A stretch of DNA of 64,000 nucleotides, from assembly GCF_013004105.1 (NCBI RefSeq), contig NZ_CP053085.1:2046001-2110000 (forward strand), written 5' to 3'. The notes below the pieces were generated by a model. That model saw only the letters and a program-made list of their open reading frames with translations. It searched no databases and had not been told where the DNA came from. Source of the stretch: Gemmatimonas groenlandica. Its GTDB lineage: Bacteria; Gemmatimonadota; Gemmatimonadetes; Gemmatimonadales; Gemmatimonadaceae. The position numbers were made by a program, and so were the translations under genes. Below are positions 54,526 to 64,000 of this stretch, one piece after another (position 1 is the stretch's first letter; each line of letters opens with the position of its first letter).

Positions 54526-57500
54526 TCATGCGTACACCCCCTCCAGACGGTCTTCGAGGTCCGCTGCCGCATTGCGCAGCGCCTCGAGCGTCGCTTCATC
54601 GGGGGACCAGAACCCGCGGTCGTTCGCTTCCAGCAGACGCTGCGCCAACCCCGACGCGGCATCCGGATTCGCCTGAGCGAGACGCTCGCGCATGGCATCA
54701 TCGAGCACAAAGGTCTTCGTCGCTTCAGCGTACACCCACTCGGGCACGGCGCCCTTGCCGCCCGTCGCCGACCAGCCGAACGTGGTGATCACGTGGCCCG
54801 CGATGTTACGCGCGCCTTCGTAGCCGTACTCCAGCTGGCTCTCGTACCACCGCGGGTTGAGCAGCTTGGTGCGCGACTCGAGTTCGACCTGTTCGGTCAG
54901 CGTGCGCACCTTGCCCTGCGCGTTGTTGTAGTCGCCCACGTACACGGCCGGCGCTTCACCGCCACGCTGCTGCGCGATCACGCGCGTCATGCCACCCAGC
55001 GACTCGACGTACTGGTCGATGTCGGTGGCGCCGAGGTCGACGGAGTCGAGCCCTTGGAACGACAGCGTGGCCTGCCCAAGCGCCCGCTTCATCAGCGCCG
55101 GCTGGCACGACGGACGGCCGTCGGTGCCGTACGCGAAGCCCTTCCGCTGCACGAACAGATCGGCCAACTCGTCTTCCTTCTCCCACTTGCCGGTGTCGAT
55201 CAGCAGGTTGACGTTCGAGCCATACGCGCCGTCGGCGTTGGAGAACACCCGAAGCGCGGCGGTGGCGAGATCACATCCCGTCTCCTGCATGGTCTCGAGC
55301 GCGTGCTTCCGAATGAAATTCTGCGACGGGTCTTCATCGGCCTGCGCGCAGATGAGCGCCGCCTCGGCCAGGAGCTTCACCTGCAACGGCAGCAGGTCGC
55401 GGAAGATGCCCGACAACGTGACCACGACATCGACGCGAGGACGGCCAAGTGACGTGAGCGGCAGCAGTCGCGCGCCCGTGAGTCGGCCGACGGCGTCGAA
55501 ACGCGGCACCACGCCCATCAGCGACATCACCTGCGCCAGCGGCGTGCCCTCGCTCTTCATGTTGTCGGTGCCCCAGAGCACGACAGCGACCGACTCCGGC
55601 AGCGAGCCGTTGTCGGCCACGTAGCGCGCCAACAGCTGCTCCGCGCGCACGCGCCCTTCGAGCATCGCTACCGCGCTCGGGACGCGGTACGGATCGAAGC
55701 CGTAGATGTTGCGTCCCGTGGGGAGCACCTGCGGATTCCGCAGCAGGTCGCCACCCGGCGCCGGTGACACGTACCGCGCGTCGAGCGCGCGGAGAATACC
55801 GGCGACCTCACGATCCTCGCTGAGCATGGCATCGAAGCCGCCGAGCGCTTCGAGATGCTGCTGGAGGGCGCGTTCGTCGGCGATGCGCAGACCTTGCGCC
55901 TTGGCTCCGCTGATCGCCGCGCGCAGTGCCGTCCGCACGTCTTTCGTCTCCACGAGCGATCGCACCGTGGCGCGGACCAACTGATCGACTACTTGCACCG
56001 TGTCGTCGGAGGCCGCACGTGTGCTCTGCCCCGCCACGACCGTATCACCGATCGGCGGCAGTTCCAGCTCCGGACGACCCGATCGCGCCATCTCCACCAG
56101 CACACCGGCCCGCGCCTCGGGCGTCATCGGCTCGCCGACCACGTGCAGGCCCATCGGGATGAGTTCGTACTCGAGCTCCAGCAACCGGTCACGCAGCGTC
56201 GTGACGCGCGCATCCGCTTCGCTCGCCGTCCACGCCGGCTCGGCGTCGGCCAACTCCACGGCGGCGGCTTGCTGTTGGATCAGCTCGCGCAAGGACGAGG
56301 CTTCACCGGCTTTCGTCTGATCGAGCGCGCGCCAGCGATCGAGCGTGCTCTTGAGATCGAGCAGACCGCGATACAGGCCGGCATTCGCGACCGGCGGCGT
56401 GAGATACGACACCAGCGTGGCGTTGCCGCGGCGCTTGGCCAGCGTGCCTTCGGACGAGTTGTTGGACGCGTAGAGATACACGTTCGGCGCGTCACCGATC
56501 AGACGATCGGGCCAGCACCGATCATCGAGTCCCGACTGCTTGCCCGGCATGAACTCGAGCGCGCCGTGGGTCCCGAAGTGCAGAATGGCGTCGGCCGCGA
56601 AGTCTTCGCGCAGCCAGCGGTAGAAGGCGCTGAAGGCGTGCGTCGGCGAGAAACCACCTTCGAAGAGCAGGCGCATCGGATCGCCTTCCCATCCGAAGGA
56701 CGGTTGCACGCCGATGAACACGTTGCCGAGCTGCAGCCCCATGACCTGGATGGACTGGCCGTCCGACAGCTGCCGACCGGGGGCCGGGCCCCACGTCTTC
56801 TCGATCTCCGCCAGATACGGCTCACGACGCACGTGGTCGTCGGTGCGAATCGTGGTGTGCACATTCGCCGGCGCGCCGTACCGCTCGCGGTTGCCACCGG
56901 TGATCCGCTCGCGCAGATCGTCGGCGCTCGACGGCAGTTCCACCGTGTATCCCTGTTCCTTGAGCGACGCGAGGACGCGTTGCATGGACGGGAACACCGC
57001 GAGATAGGCCGCGCTCCCGGTGTTGCCAGCGTTCGGCGGGAAGTTGAAGAGAATGAGCGCGATCTTGCGCTGCGCGCGATCCTTTCGACGCAGGGCGACC
57101 AATTTGGCCACGCGTTCGGCCACCCGGTCGATACGCTCGGGGATCGGCTCCGACGCCGCCGCCTTGCCCGGCTGCGGTTCGCCCTTGCCACCGAACACGG
57201 TCGGCACGATGGCGCCGTCGAGCTCCGGAATCGCGATCTGCAGGGTCGCCTGCAGCGGATTCAAGCCGCGCGCGTCGTTCCGCCACTCCTGAATGGTCTG
57301 AAATTCAAGCGTCTGCAGCGTGATATAGGGCACGTCGAGGCCCTTGAGTACTTCCTGCGCCGCTTCGGAGTTGTTGTACGCCGGACCGCCCACGAGCGAG
57401 AAGCCCGTGAGGTTGATCATGGCATCGATCGTTGCCTGTCCCTGGCCGTTCGTGAAGTACTTCGCGACTGCCGGGCGCGCATCGAGCGCCGACGCGAACG

Positions 57501-58362
57501 CCGGCACCACGCGCAATCCCTTGGACTCGAGGGCCCGAACGACTGCCGCGTAGTGCGCCACGTTGTCGGCCAGCAGATACGACCGACCGACGAGGACGCC
57601 CACCGTGCCTACGTCCGCGCCACGATGACGCGGCAGATCTTCCATGCGTTCCGTCATTCCGCGATTCGCCAGCGCGGGATGCCACAGACCGACTTCGGGG
57701 TAAGCTTGCGGCTGCTGCGGATTCAGCTTGCCGCGCAGCGCCTTGCGCGGACCGTCGGCGTAGCGATCGATGGCATACTTCACCATCTGCTCGATGTTCT
57801 CCGCCGTGCCGGCAAGCCAGTACTGGATCAGCAACAAGTAGGCACGCACATCCTGCGCGGTGCCCGGAATGAACTTGAGAATCGACGGCAACGTGCGCAG
57901 CGCCGACATCTGCCGCTCGCCACTCGACTTGCCGTCGCCGCGCGAGCCGCGGAGTTTCTTGAGCAGGTTGATCGGCGAGAGCGGTGAGCGCGACTCCCCG
58001 CCGCTCATATCGAACTTGCCAAGCTTCGTGCATTTTACGAGCTCCGGCGTACACAGCGCGCAGAGCACGGCGTCGGCTGCGTCGCGACGCGCCAGCACCG
58101 CTTCGTACACCGCATTCGCGTACTCTTCCTGGAAGAGCTGCGTGCAGACCACGATGTTCGCCTGCGCGATGTCCTGGCGCGCCCGCTCGGCGGCCAGTGG
58201 ATCACTGCCGAAGTCGGCGGCCACGTGCATCGTGATCGTGAGACCCGGGATGTCGCGTACGAGTGCAGCACCGGCCCGCTCGAAGGCGTCAGCGAGGTGC
58301 GCGTCGAGCGTCGTGATCGCAACGCGGATCGGGATGGGCTTTACCACGGGGCTAGCGGCCAT
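54526..58362 (-). CDS. bchH: Magnesium chelatase subunit H (BchH)
   Basis: The 1278-residue porphyrin-binding catalytic subunit of Mg chelatase, of normal length. Family landmarks include [20 protein letters not shown] split over residues about 470-490, [53 protein letters not shown], and the C-terminal [23 protein letters not shown] 58362 ([17 protein letters not shown]) is chosen; earlier in-frame codons lie in bchB, whose stop it overlaps by 11 bp. This is the only bchH in the window. Confidence 0.96.
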   Translation of the reverse strand: MAASPVVKPIPIRVAITTLDAHLADAFERAGAALVRDIPGLTITMHVAADFGSDPLAAERARQDIAQANIVVCTQLFQEEYANAVYEAVLARRDAADAVLCALCTPELVKCTKLGKFDMSGGESRSPLSPINLLKKLRGSRGDGKSSGERQMSALRTLPSILKFIPGTAQDVRAYLLLIQYWLAGTAENIEQMVKYAIDRYADGPRKALRGKLNPQQPQAYPEVGLWHPALANRGMTERMEDLPRHRGADVGTVGVLVGRSYLLADNVAHYAAVVRALESKGLRVVPAFASALDARPAVAKYFTNGQGQATIDAMINLTGFSLVGGPAYNNSEAAQEVLKGLDVPYITLQTLEFQTIQEWRNDARGLNPLQATLQIAIPELDGAIVPTVFGGKGEPQPGKAAASEPIPERIDRVAERVAKLVALRRKDRAQRKIALILFNFPPNAGNTGSAAYLAVFPSMQRVLASLKEQGYTVELPSSADDLRERITGGNRERYGAPANVHTTIRTDDHVRREPYLAEIEKTWGPAPGRQLSDGQSIQVMGLQLGNVFIGVQPSFGWEGDPMRLLFEGGFSPTHAFSAFYRWLREDFAADAILHFGTHGALEFMPGKQSGLDDRCWPDRLIGDAPNVYLYASNNSSEGTLAKRRGNATLVSYLTPPVANAGLYRGLLDLKSTLDRWRALDQTKAGEASSLRELIQQQAAAVELADAEPAWTASEADARVTTLRDRLLELEYELIPMGLHVVGEPMTPEARAGVLVEMARSGRPELELPPIGDTVVAGQSTRAASDDTVQVVDQLVRATVRSLVETKDVRTALRAAISGAKAQGLRIADERALQQHLEALGGFDAMLSEDREVAGILRALDARYVSPAPGGDLLRNPQVLPTGRNIYGFDPYRVPSAVAMLEGRVRAEQLLARYVADNGSLPESVAVVLWGTDNMKSEGTPLAQVMSLMGVVPRFDAVGRLTGARLLPLTSLGRPRVDVVVTLSGIFRDLLPLQVKLLAEAALICAQADEDPSQNFIRKHALETMQETGCDLATAALRVFSNADGAYGSNVNLLIDTGKWEKEDELADLFVQRKGFAYGTDGRPSCQPALMKRALGQATLSFQGLDSVDLGATDIDQYVESLGGMTRVIAQQRGGEAPAVYVGDYNNAQGKVRTLTEQVELESRTKLLNPRWYESQLEYGYEGARNIAGHVITTFGWSATGGKGAVPEWVYAEATKTFVLDDAMRERLAQANPDAASGLAQRLLEANDRGFWSPDEATLEALRNAAADLEDRLEGVYA

Positions 58363-60088
58363 AGTGTGCCTTGGCGTCGTACAGGGTGTCCACGCTGATC
58401 TCGGCGATACCGTTCTCGTGGGCGTACTTCTCGGTATTCCGACGGACCTTGCCACGCACGAAGAACGGAATCTTTTTCAACTCCGCTTCGGCCGGTGCAA
58501 GCCAGCTGGTGACGGTCGGCGCGACCGCGACAGCGGCCACGGCATCCATCTCATCTTCCTCTTCCGCGAAACCGACGGCACTCGCCGCTTCCGGGGCTTC
58601 CAGTTCGATCGCGGCGCGCGCCGTAAAGGGCGTTTGACGTTGGCCGCCCAGCGTCTCTCCGCGCGCCGGACGGTCTCCCGCGGTCGCAGCTGGCGACGCG
58701 TGCAGATGCGAGGGCGTCGCACCGTCGGCGAACTCGAAATCGTCTTTGAACATGTGCAGCAGGTGCTCTTCGAGGCCCATCATGAGCGGATGCACCCAGG
58801 TATCGAAGATCACGTTGGCGCCTTCGAAACCCATCTGCGGCGAGTGCCGGGCCGGCACGTCCTGCACGTGAATCGGCGCCGAGATCACGGCGCAGGGCAC
58901 GCCGAGCCGCTTGGCGATGTGGCGCTCCATCTGCGTGCCCAACACCAGCTCGGGCGCGAGTTCGGTCACGCGCTGCTCGACGGCGAGATAGTCGTCGCTG
59001 ATGAGCGCTTCGACGCCGAGGGCGGCGGCAAGATCACGAATCGGCCGCGCGTACTCACGCGAGTACGTGCCGATGCCGACGACGGTGAAGCCCAGTTCGT
59101 CCTTCGCCATGCGGGCGGCGGCCATGACGTGCGTGGCGTCGCCGAACACGAATACGCGCTTGCCCGTGAGATACGTGGAGTCGACCGAGCGCGAGTACCA
59201 CGGCAACAGCGAACGGCTGGCGTCCACCTGCGCGGAGCCGGCGCGTTCGCGATCGAGCAAGGCCGACACGTCGACGCCGGCCACCTTCCCCACTTCTTCC
59301 ACGAACTCGCGGGTCGCGAGCACGCCGATCGGTACAGTGCGCACGGTGGGCTGCCCGAACGTTTTCTGCAGCCAGCGCGCGGTCGTCTCCGCCACTTCCG
59401 GATAGAGCACCACGTTGAAGTCGGCCTGCGGCATCGACTGAAGGTCCTTCACCGTGGCGTTCAACGGTGCGCAGACATGCACGTCCACACCGATGTCCTG
59501 CAGCAGCCGCGTGATCTCCCGCACGTCGTCGCGATTGCGGAATCCGAGCGCGGTGCCGCCCAGCAGGTTGCAGCGCGGCCGGCGGTTCTCACGAGCGGTC
59601 ACCGTCACCACGCTTTCGCGCGGTGGTGAACCGGCCGGCGGTGCGAGCGGCAGCAGCAGCGTGCGGACGAGATGATAGAACGTCTCGCTGGCGCCCCAGT
59701 TTTCCTTCTTGGAATAGGCGGGCAGTTCGAGCGGCACGATCGGAATCGGCAGCGACATCCCCATCGCGAGCGATCCCGGCTGATCCTGAATCAGCTCGGC
59801 GGTGCATGACTCGCCGACCAGCATGGCGTCTGGCTTGAAGCGCTCGTACGCATCGCGCACGGCCGACTTGACCAGCTCCGCCGTGTCGCCGCCGAGGTCG
59901 CGCGCCTGAAACGTGGTGTACGTGACGGGCGGTCGCGAGTCGCGCCGCTCGATCATCGTGAACAGCAAGTCGGCGTAGGTATCGCCCTGCGGCGCATGCA
60001 AGACGTAATGCACGCCCTTCATCGAGGTCGCGATACGCATCGCGCCCACGTGCGGCGGGCCTTCGTACGTCCAGAGCGTCAATTCCAT
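58352..60088 (-). CDS. bchB: Light-independent protochlorophyllide reductase subunit B (BchB), with long linker
   Basis: A 578-residue NifK-like subunit; with BchN and BchL it reduces protochlorophyllide in the dark. It begins [18 protein letters not shown], has Asp at residue 36 (the unusual cluster ligand of BchB), and contains [15 protein letters not shown] and [20 protein letters not shown]. The C-terminal substrate-lid domain ([20 protein letters not shown]) is joined by an Ala/Glu-rich linker (roughly residues 435-510) that is longer than usual. ATG 60088 matches the family start; the frame is open a little further into the bchN gap. Confidence 0.95.
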   Translation of the reverse strand: MELTLWTYEGPPHVGAMRIATSMKGVHYVLHAPQGDTYADLLFTMIERRDSRPPVTYTTFQARDLGGDTAELVKSAVRDAYERFKPDAMLVGESCTAELIQDQPGSLAMGMSLPIPIVPLELPAYSKKENWGASETFYHLVRTLLLPLAPPAGSPPRESVVTVTARENRRPRCNLLGGTALGFRNRDDVREITRLLQDIGVDVHVCAPLNATVKDLQSMPQADFNVVLYPEVAETTARWLQKTFGQPTVRTVPIGVLATREFVEEVGKVAGVDVSALLDRERAGSAQVDASRSLLPWYSRSVDSTYLTGKRVFVFGDATHVMAAARMAKDELGFTVVGIGTYSREYARPIRDLAAALGVEALISDDYLAVEQRVTELAPELVLGTQMERHIAKRLGVPCAVISAPIHVQDVPARHSPQMGFEGANVIFDTWVHPLMMGLEEHLLHMFKDDFEFADGATPSHLHASPAATAGDRPARGETLGGQRQTPFTARAAIELEAPEAASAVGFAEEEDEMDAVAAVAVAPTVTSWLAPAEAELKKIPFFVRGKVRRNTEKYAHENGIAEISVDTLYDAKAHYGR

Positions 60089-60098
60089 GCCGTGATCC

Positions 60099-61907
<1,809 letters not shown>

Positions 61908-61938
61908 CTACCGGGGGTTCGCGTTCCCAGATGAGACG

Positions 61939-61996
61939 AGATTACGGAATTGCGCAGAAGTTGTCAAGAAAAGTTTACGTCAACCTTTCTTGACAA
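61939..61996. promoter_or_regulatory. Palindromic PpsR-type operator in the bchF/aerR divergent control region
   Basis: TTGTCAAGAAA (61961-61971) and TTTCTTGACAA (61986-61996) form a perfect 11-bp inverted repeat with a 14-nt centre. Read from either strand, each arm gives TGT-N12-ACG, one base off the PpsR consensus. The arms also contain perfect -35 boxes (TTGACA) for both directions. On the bchF side TTGACA (61967 down to 61962) is followed after 17 bp by TAATCT (61944-61939); on the aerR side TTGACA is at 61990-61995 with weaker -10 candidates near 62011-62018. One repressor array could thus close both promoters. Confidence 0.72.
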
Positions 61997-62094
61997 TCCT
62001 TTGAGATAGTCACAATGTAGGCAAGTCAGTCGATCACGCTGAAAAAGGCGTTCCGATCGGGAATTCGTTCTTGCGCCCAGGAGACTACGCGGCA

Positions 62095-63036
62095 ATGTTC
62101 GGCGCTTCCCTCCAGCCTGCCGCTTCCGGTCGCCCTCCGGTGATCCGCGGCCCGGGCACAAGCCACGACGTGATGGAATCGCCTACGGCCCCCCGTCGAT
62201 CCGACCGCCTCGAGCGCACGATAGAGAATGAGCTGGTGCCTCGCCTGTTGGCTAGCCACCGGGCTGGGCCTGTGTCACCGGCCCTCTCTATGGCCATCGC
62301 CCGGGAGCTCTCGGAGCACGACGTGGACACGTTCGTCGCGGCGATTCGCAGCCCGGATAGCGAGCGGGCCGAACAGTTTATCCGGGCCGTGCTGGCCGAA
62401 GGTGCGTCGGTCGAGGCGGTGTACCTCGATCTCTTGGCCCCGTCGGCCCGTCGACTCGGCGAGATGTGGGAGAGCGACGAGTGCGATTTCGTCGAGGTGA
62501 CGGTGTCGCTGGGACGCATGCAGCGCCTGCTCCGTGACTTGTCTCAAGTGTTTTTGGCCGACGCGTCCCGCACGGAACCGGTCGGCAGTGTGGTGCTCAC
62601 CTGCATTCCCGGCGAGCAGCACACCCTGGGGATCATCATGGTCGGTGAATTTCTGCTCCGTGACGGGTGGCGTGTGATGGTCGGCGCCCCGTGGTCGGAA
62701 AGTGATCTGCTCACCATGGTGGGAACCGAGTGGTACGACGTCATCGGATTCTCCGTGGGGAGCGAAAGTCGCCTGCCGCTGTTGAAGCGCGATATTCGGC
62801 GAATCAAGTCGGCGTCGCGGAATCCGCACGTGCAGTTCCTGGTCGGTGGCCAGGTGTTCAGTGATGATCCGAGCCTCGCCGACGAAATTGGCGCGAACGC
62901 GATTGCCGGAGACGCCCGTGAGGCGGCGCCGATCGCGCGTCGACTGCTCGAGGCCTCAAGACGCGCTGCGTTCGATGCGCCTCGGGAGGCGATAGGCGAT
63001 CATGGCAAGTTCAGTGACGCCCTTGAGCGCGACTGA
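62095..63036 (+). CDS. AerR/PpaA-like cobalamin-binding antirepressor of PpsR
   Basis: About 313 residues from ATG 62095, with GGAG 12 bp upstream; a TTG at 62071 and an ATG at 62173 are alternatives. The C-terminal half is a B12-binding domain: VVLTCIPGEQHTLGIIMVGE with the candidate cobalt-ligand His, LLRDGWRVMVGAPWSESDLL and VQFLVGGQVFSDDPSLADEI. The N-terminal half (LERTIENELVPRLLASHR; LAPSARRLGEMWESDECDFV) is the helical module of AerR/PpaA. These proteins modulate CrtJ/PpsR in response to light and B12. It overlaps the ppsR start by 35 bp, so both are co-expressed. Confidence 0.88.
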   Translation: MFGASLQPAASGRPPVIRGPGTSHDVMESPTAPRRSDRLERTIENELVPRLLASHRAGPVSPALSMAIARELSEHDVDTFVAAIRSPDSERAEQFIRAVLAEGASVEAVYLDLLAPSARRLGEMWESDECDFVEVTVSLGRMQRLLRDLSQVFLADASRTEPVGSVVLTCIPGEQHTLGIIMVGEFLLRDGWRVMVGAPWSESDLLTMVGTEWYDVIGFSVGSESRLPLLKRDIRRIKSASRNPHVQFLVGGQVFSDDPSLADEIGANAIAGDAREAAPIARRLLEASRRAAFDAPREAIGDHGKFSDALERD

Positions 63037-64000
63037 CGCCGGGTTTGGCGACCTCGACGCCAAGACCGCGGCTTCGCTGCTCGCCGTAGCGGGGGATATT
63101 GCCCTCGTCATGGATAGCGCGGGCGTCATTCGTGACGTCGCGCTGTCCGGCGCGGAGTCCCAGTTCGACGGCGCGACGCAGTGGATCGGTCGCCCGTGGA
63201 TCGAGACGGTCACGCCTGACAGCCGAGCCAAGATCGATACGCTCCTGAAAGAGGCGCTCTCCTCCGGCGTGTCGAAACGCCGTCAGGTGAACAATCTCCT
63301 CATCGACGGCATCGATGTCCCGATGTCGTACACCGCACTGCGGATGGGGCGCGACGGTGGACTCATCGCGGTCGGCCGCGATATGCGCCACGTCTCCGCC
63401 CTTCAGCAGCGCCTGGTCGAGGCGCAGCAGGCCATGGAGCGGGATTATTGGCGCCTGCGACACGTCGAGACGCGGTATCGGCTGCTCTTCCAAATTGCCA
63501 GCGATGCGATTCTCGTCATCGACGCCACGACGCTCAAAGTGCTCGACGCCAACTCGGCTGCGGGTCAGGTGTGGGGGGATACGCCGGATCGCCTGATCGG
63601 GCGCACCTTCCCGTTTGGCGCGGATGCGGCCGGCACGCACCTGCTCGAGGAACTCACCGCCACGGCGCGCAGCGCGGGCCGAGCCGGCGACGTGTTGGTC
63701 ACGATCGCGCCCGGGGGACGATCGTATCACGCCTCGGCGTCGTGCTTCCGTCAGGAATCCGCGACCCTGTTGCTGGTGCGCCTCGCGGCGGCGGACGTGG
63801 GGCCCTCGGTGAGCGCGGCCGCCGATTCCCCGCTCCGCGTGATCGATTTGATCGAACGCTCGCCCGACGGGTTTGTCGTGACCGATCTCGAGGGCCGCGT
63901 GTTGACCGCGAATCGCGCGTTTCTCGATATCACGGAACTCGCCAGCGAAGAGCAGCTCCGCGGCACGCTGTTTTCGACTTACATCGGTCGACCGGGCGCT
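63002..64000 (+). CDS. ppsR: PpsR/CrtJ photosynthesis repressor, C-terminus cut by window end
   Basis: 333 residues are visible from ATG 63002 (MASSVTPLSATDAGF), open to the window edge. The N-terminal domain has AGDIALVMDSAGVIRDVALS and WIGRPWIETVTPDSRAKIDT, diagnostic of PpsR. A coiled-coil linker (LQQRLVEAQQAMERDYWRLR) and PAS domains (RYRLLFQIASDAILVIDATT; SPDGFVVTDLEGRVLTANRA) follow. The Fis-type helix-turn-helix expected at the C-terminus lies outside. PpsR represses photosynthesis genes under oxygen by binding TGT-N12-ACA sites, which are present in this window. GGGAGG lies about 13 bp before the start. Confidence 0.93.
   Translation, partial: MASSVTPLSATDAGFGDLDAKTAASLLAVAGDIALVMDSAGVIRDVALSGAESQFDGATQWIGRPWIETVTPDSRAKIDTLLKEALSSGVSKRRQVNNLLIDGIDVPMSYTALRMGRDGGLIAVGRDMRHVSALQQRLVEAQQAMERDYWRLRHVETRYRLLFQIASDAILVIDATTLKVLDANSAAGQVWGDTPDRLIGRTFPFGADAAGTHLLEELTATARSAGRAGDVLVTIAPGGRSYHASASCFRQESATLLLVRLAAADVGPSVSAAADSPLRVIDLIERSPDGFVVTDLEGRVLTANRAFLDITELASEEQLRGTLFSTYIGRPGA

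Noticed and set aside
55855-57987. 710-codon open frame on the plus strand opposite bchH
   Set aside because: Shadow of the strongly conserved bchH reading frame, with biased Arg/Gly/His composition and no motif.

Overview
The window is GC-rich bacterial chromosome from an aerobic anoxygenic phototroph. Its right-hand 38 kb (about 26.07-64.0 kb) is most of a photosynthesis gene cluster with a type-2 (quinone-type) reaction centre. The gene order is purple-bacterial in style, but the flanking genes are not typical of Proteobacteria. Together with two different LH alpha genes in one puf operon, this best fits a phototrophic Gemmatimonas-type organism (Gemmatimonadota). That placement is inferred from layout and protein features, not from a database search.

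Left part, 1-11.4 kb: a VKOR-like gene cut by the window edge, a DUF485/acetate-symporter pair, a PAS-GGDEF diguanylate cyclase followed by a terminator, an aldehyde dehydrogenase, a two-kinase-domain Ser/Thr kinase, and an NtrY-like sensor kinase that is broken by a frameshift. A secreted protein of unknown function is divergent from the sensor kinase.

12.2-26.06 kb: a plus-strand transport operon. It encodes a TolC-like outer-membrane protein, a MacA-like adaptor, one MacB/LolD-type ATPase, and eight consecutive MacB/FtsX-type permeases. The permeases alternate strictly between two sequence types (A-B, four times), as if one ATPase and one adaptor served four A/B pairs.

26.07-64 kb: the photosynthesis cluster. 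It begins only 10 bp after the last permease. bchI-bchD-puhE run leftward. crtF-bchC-bchX-bchY-bchZ run rightward, and bchO follows on the opposite strand. Next is the puf operon pufB-pufA-pufA-L-M-C, ending in a terminator. An unusual insert follows: a VWA / PP2C phosphatase / kinase triad (TerY-P type) with two paralogous membrane proteins. A leftward 14-kb operon then reads bchF-N-B-H-L-M-orf-acsF-lhaA-puhA(N)-puhA(C)-puhB-puhC. Divergent from bchF are aerR/ppaA and ppsR, the latter cut by the window end. These genes cover Mg insertion, methylation, ring-E closure, both nitrogenase-like reductases, late bacteriochlorophyll steps, the reaction centre, its antenna and its assembly factors. 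bchG, bchP and early carotenoid genes are not in the window.

Regulation: TGT-N12-ACA sites (PpsR/CrtJ type) lie upstream of crtF, bchC and pufB. A large palindrome built from the same half-sites lies between bchF and aerR, so PpsR encoded at the edge probably controls the cluster. Notable oddities are the reaction-centre H subunit split into two stop/start-coupled genes, Ala/Pro-rich tails on PufA, PufM and PufC, and two genes with apparent single-base frameshifts.
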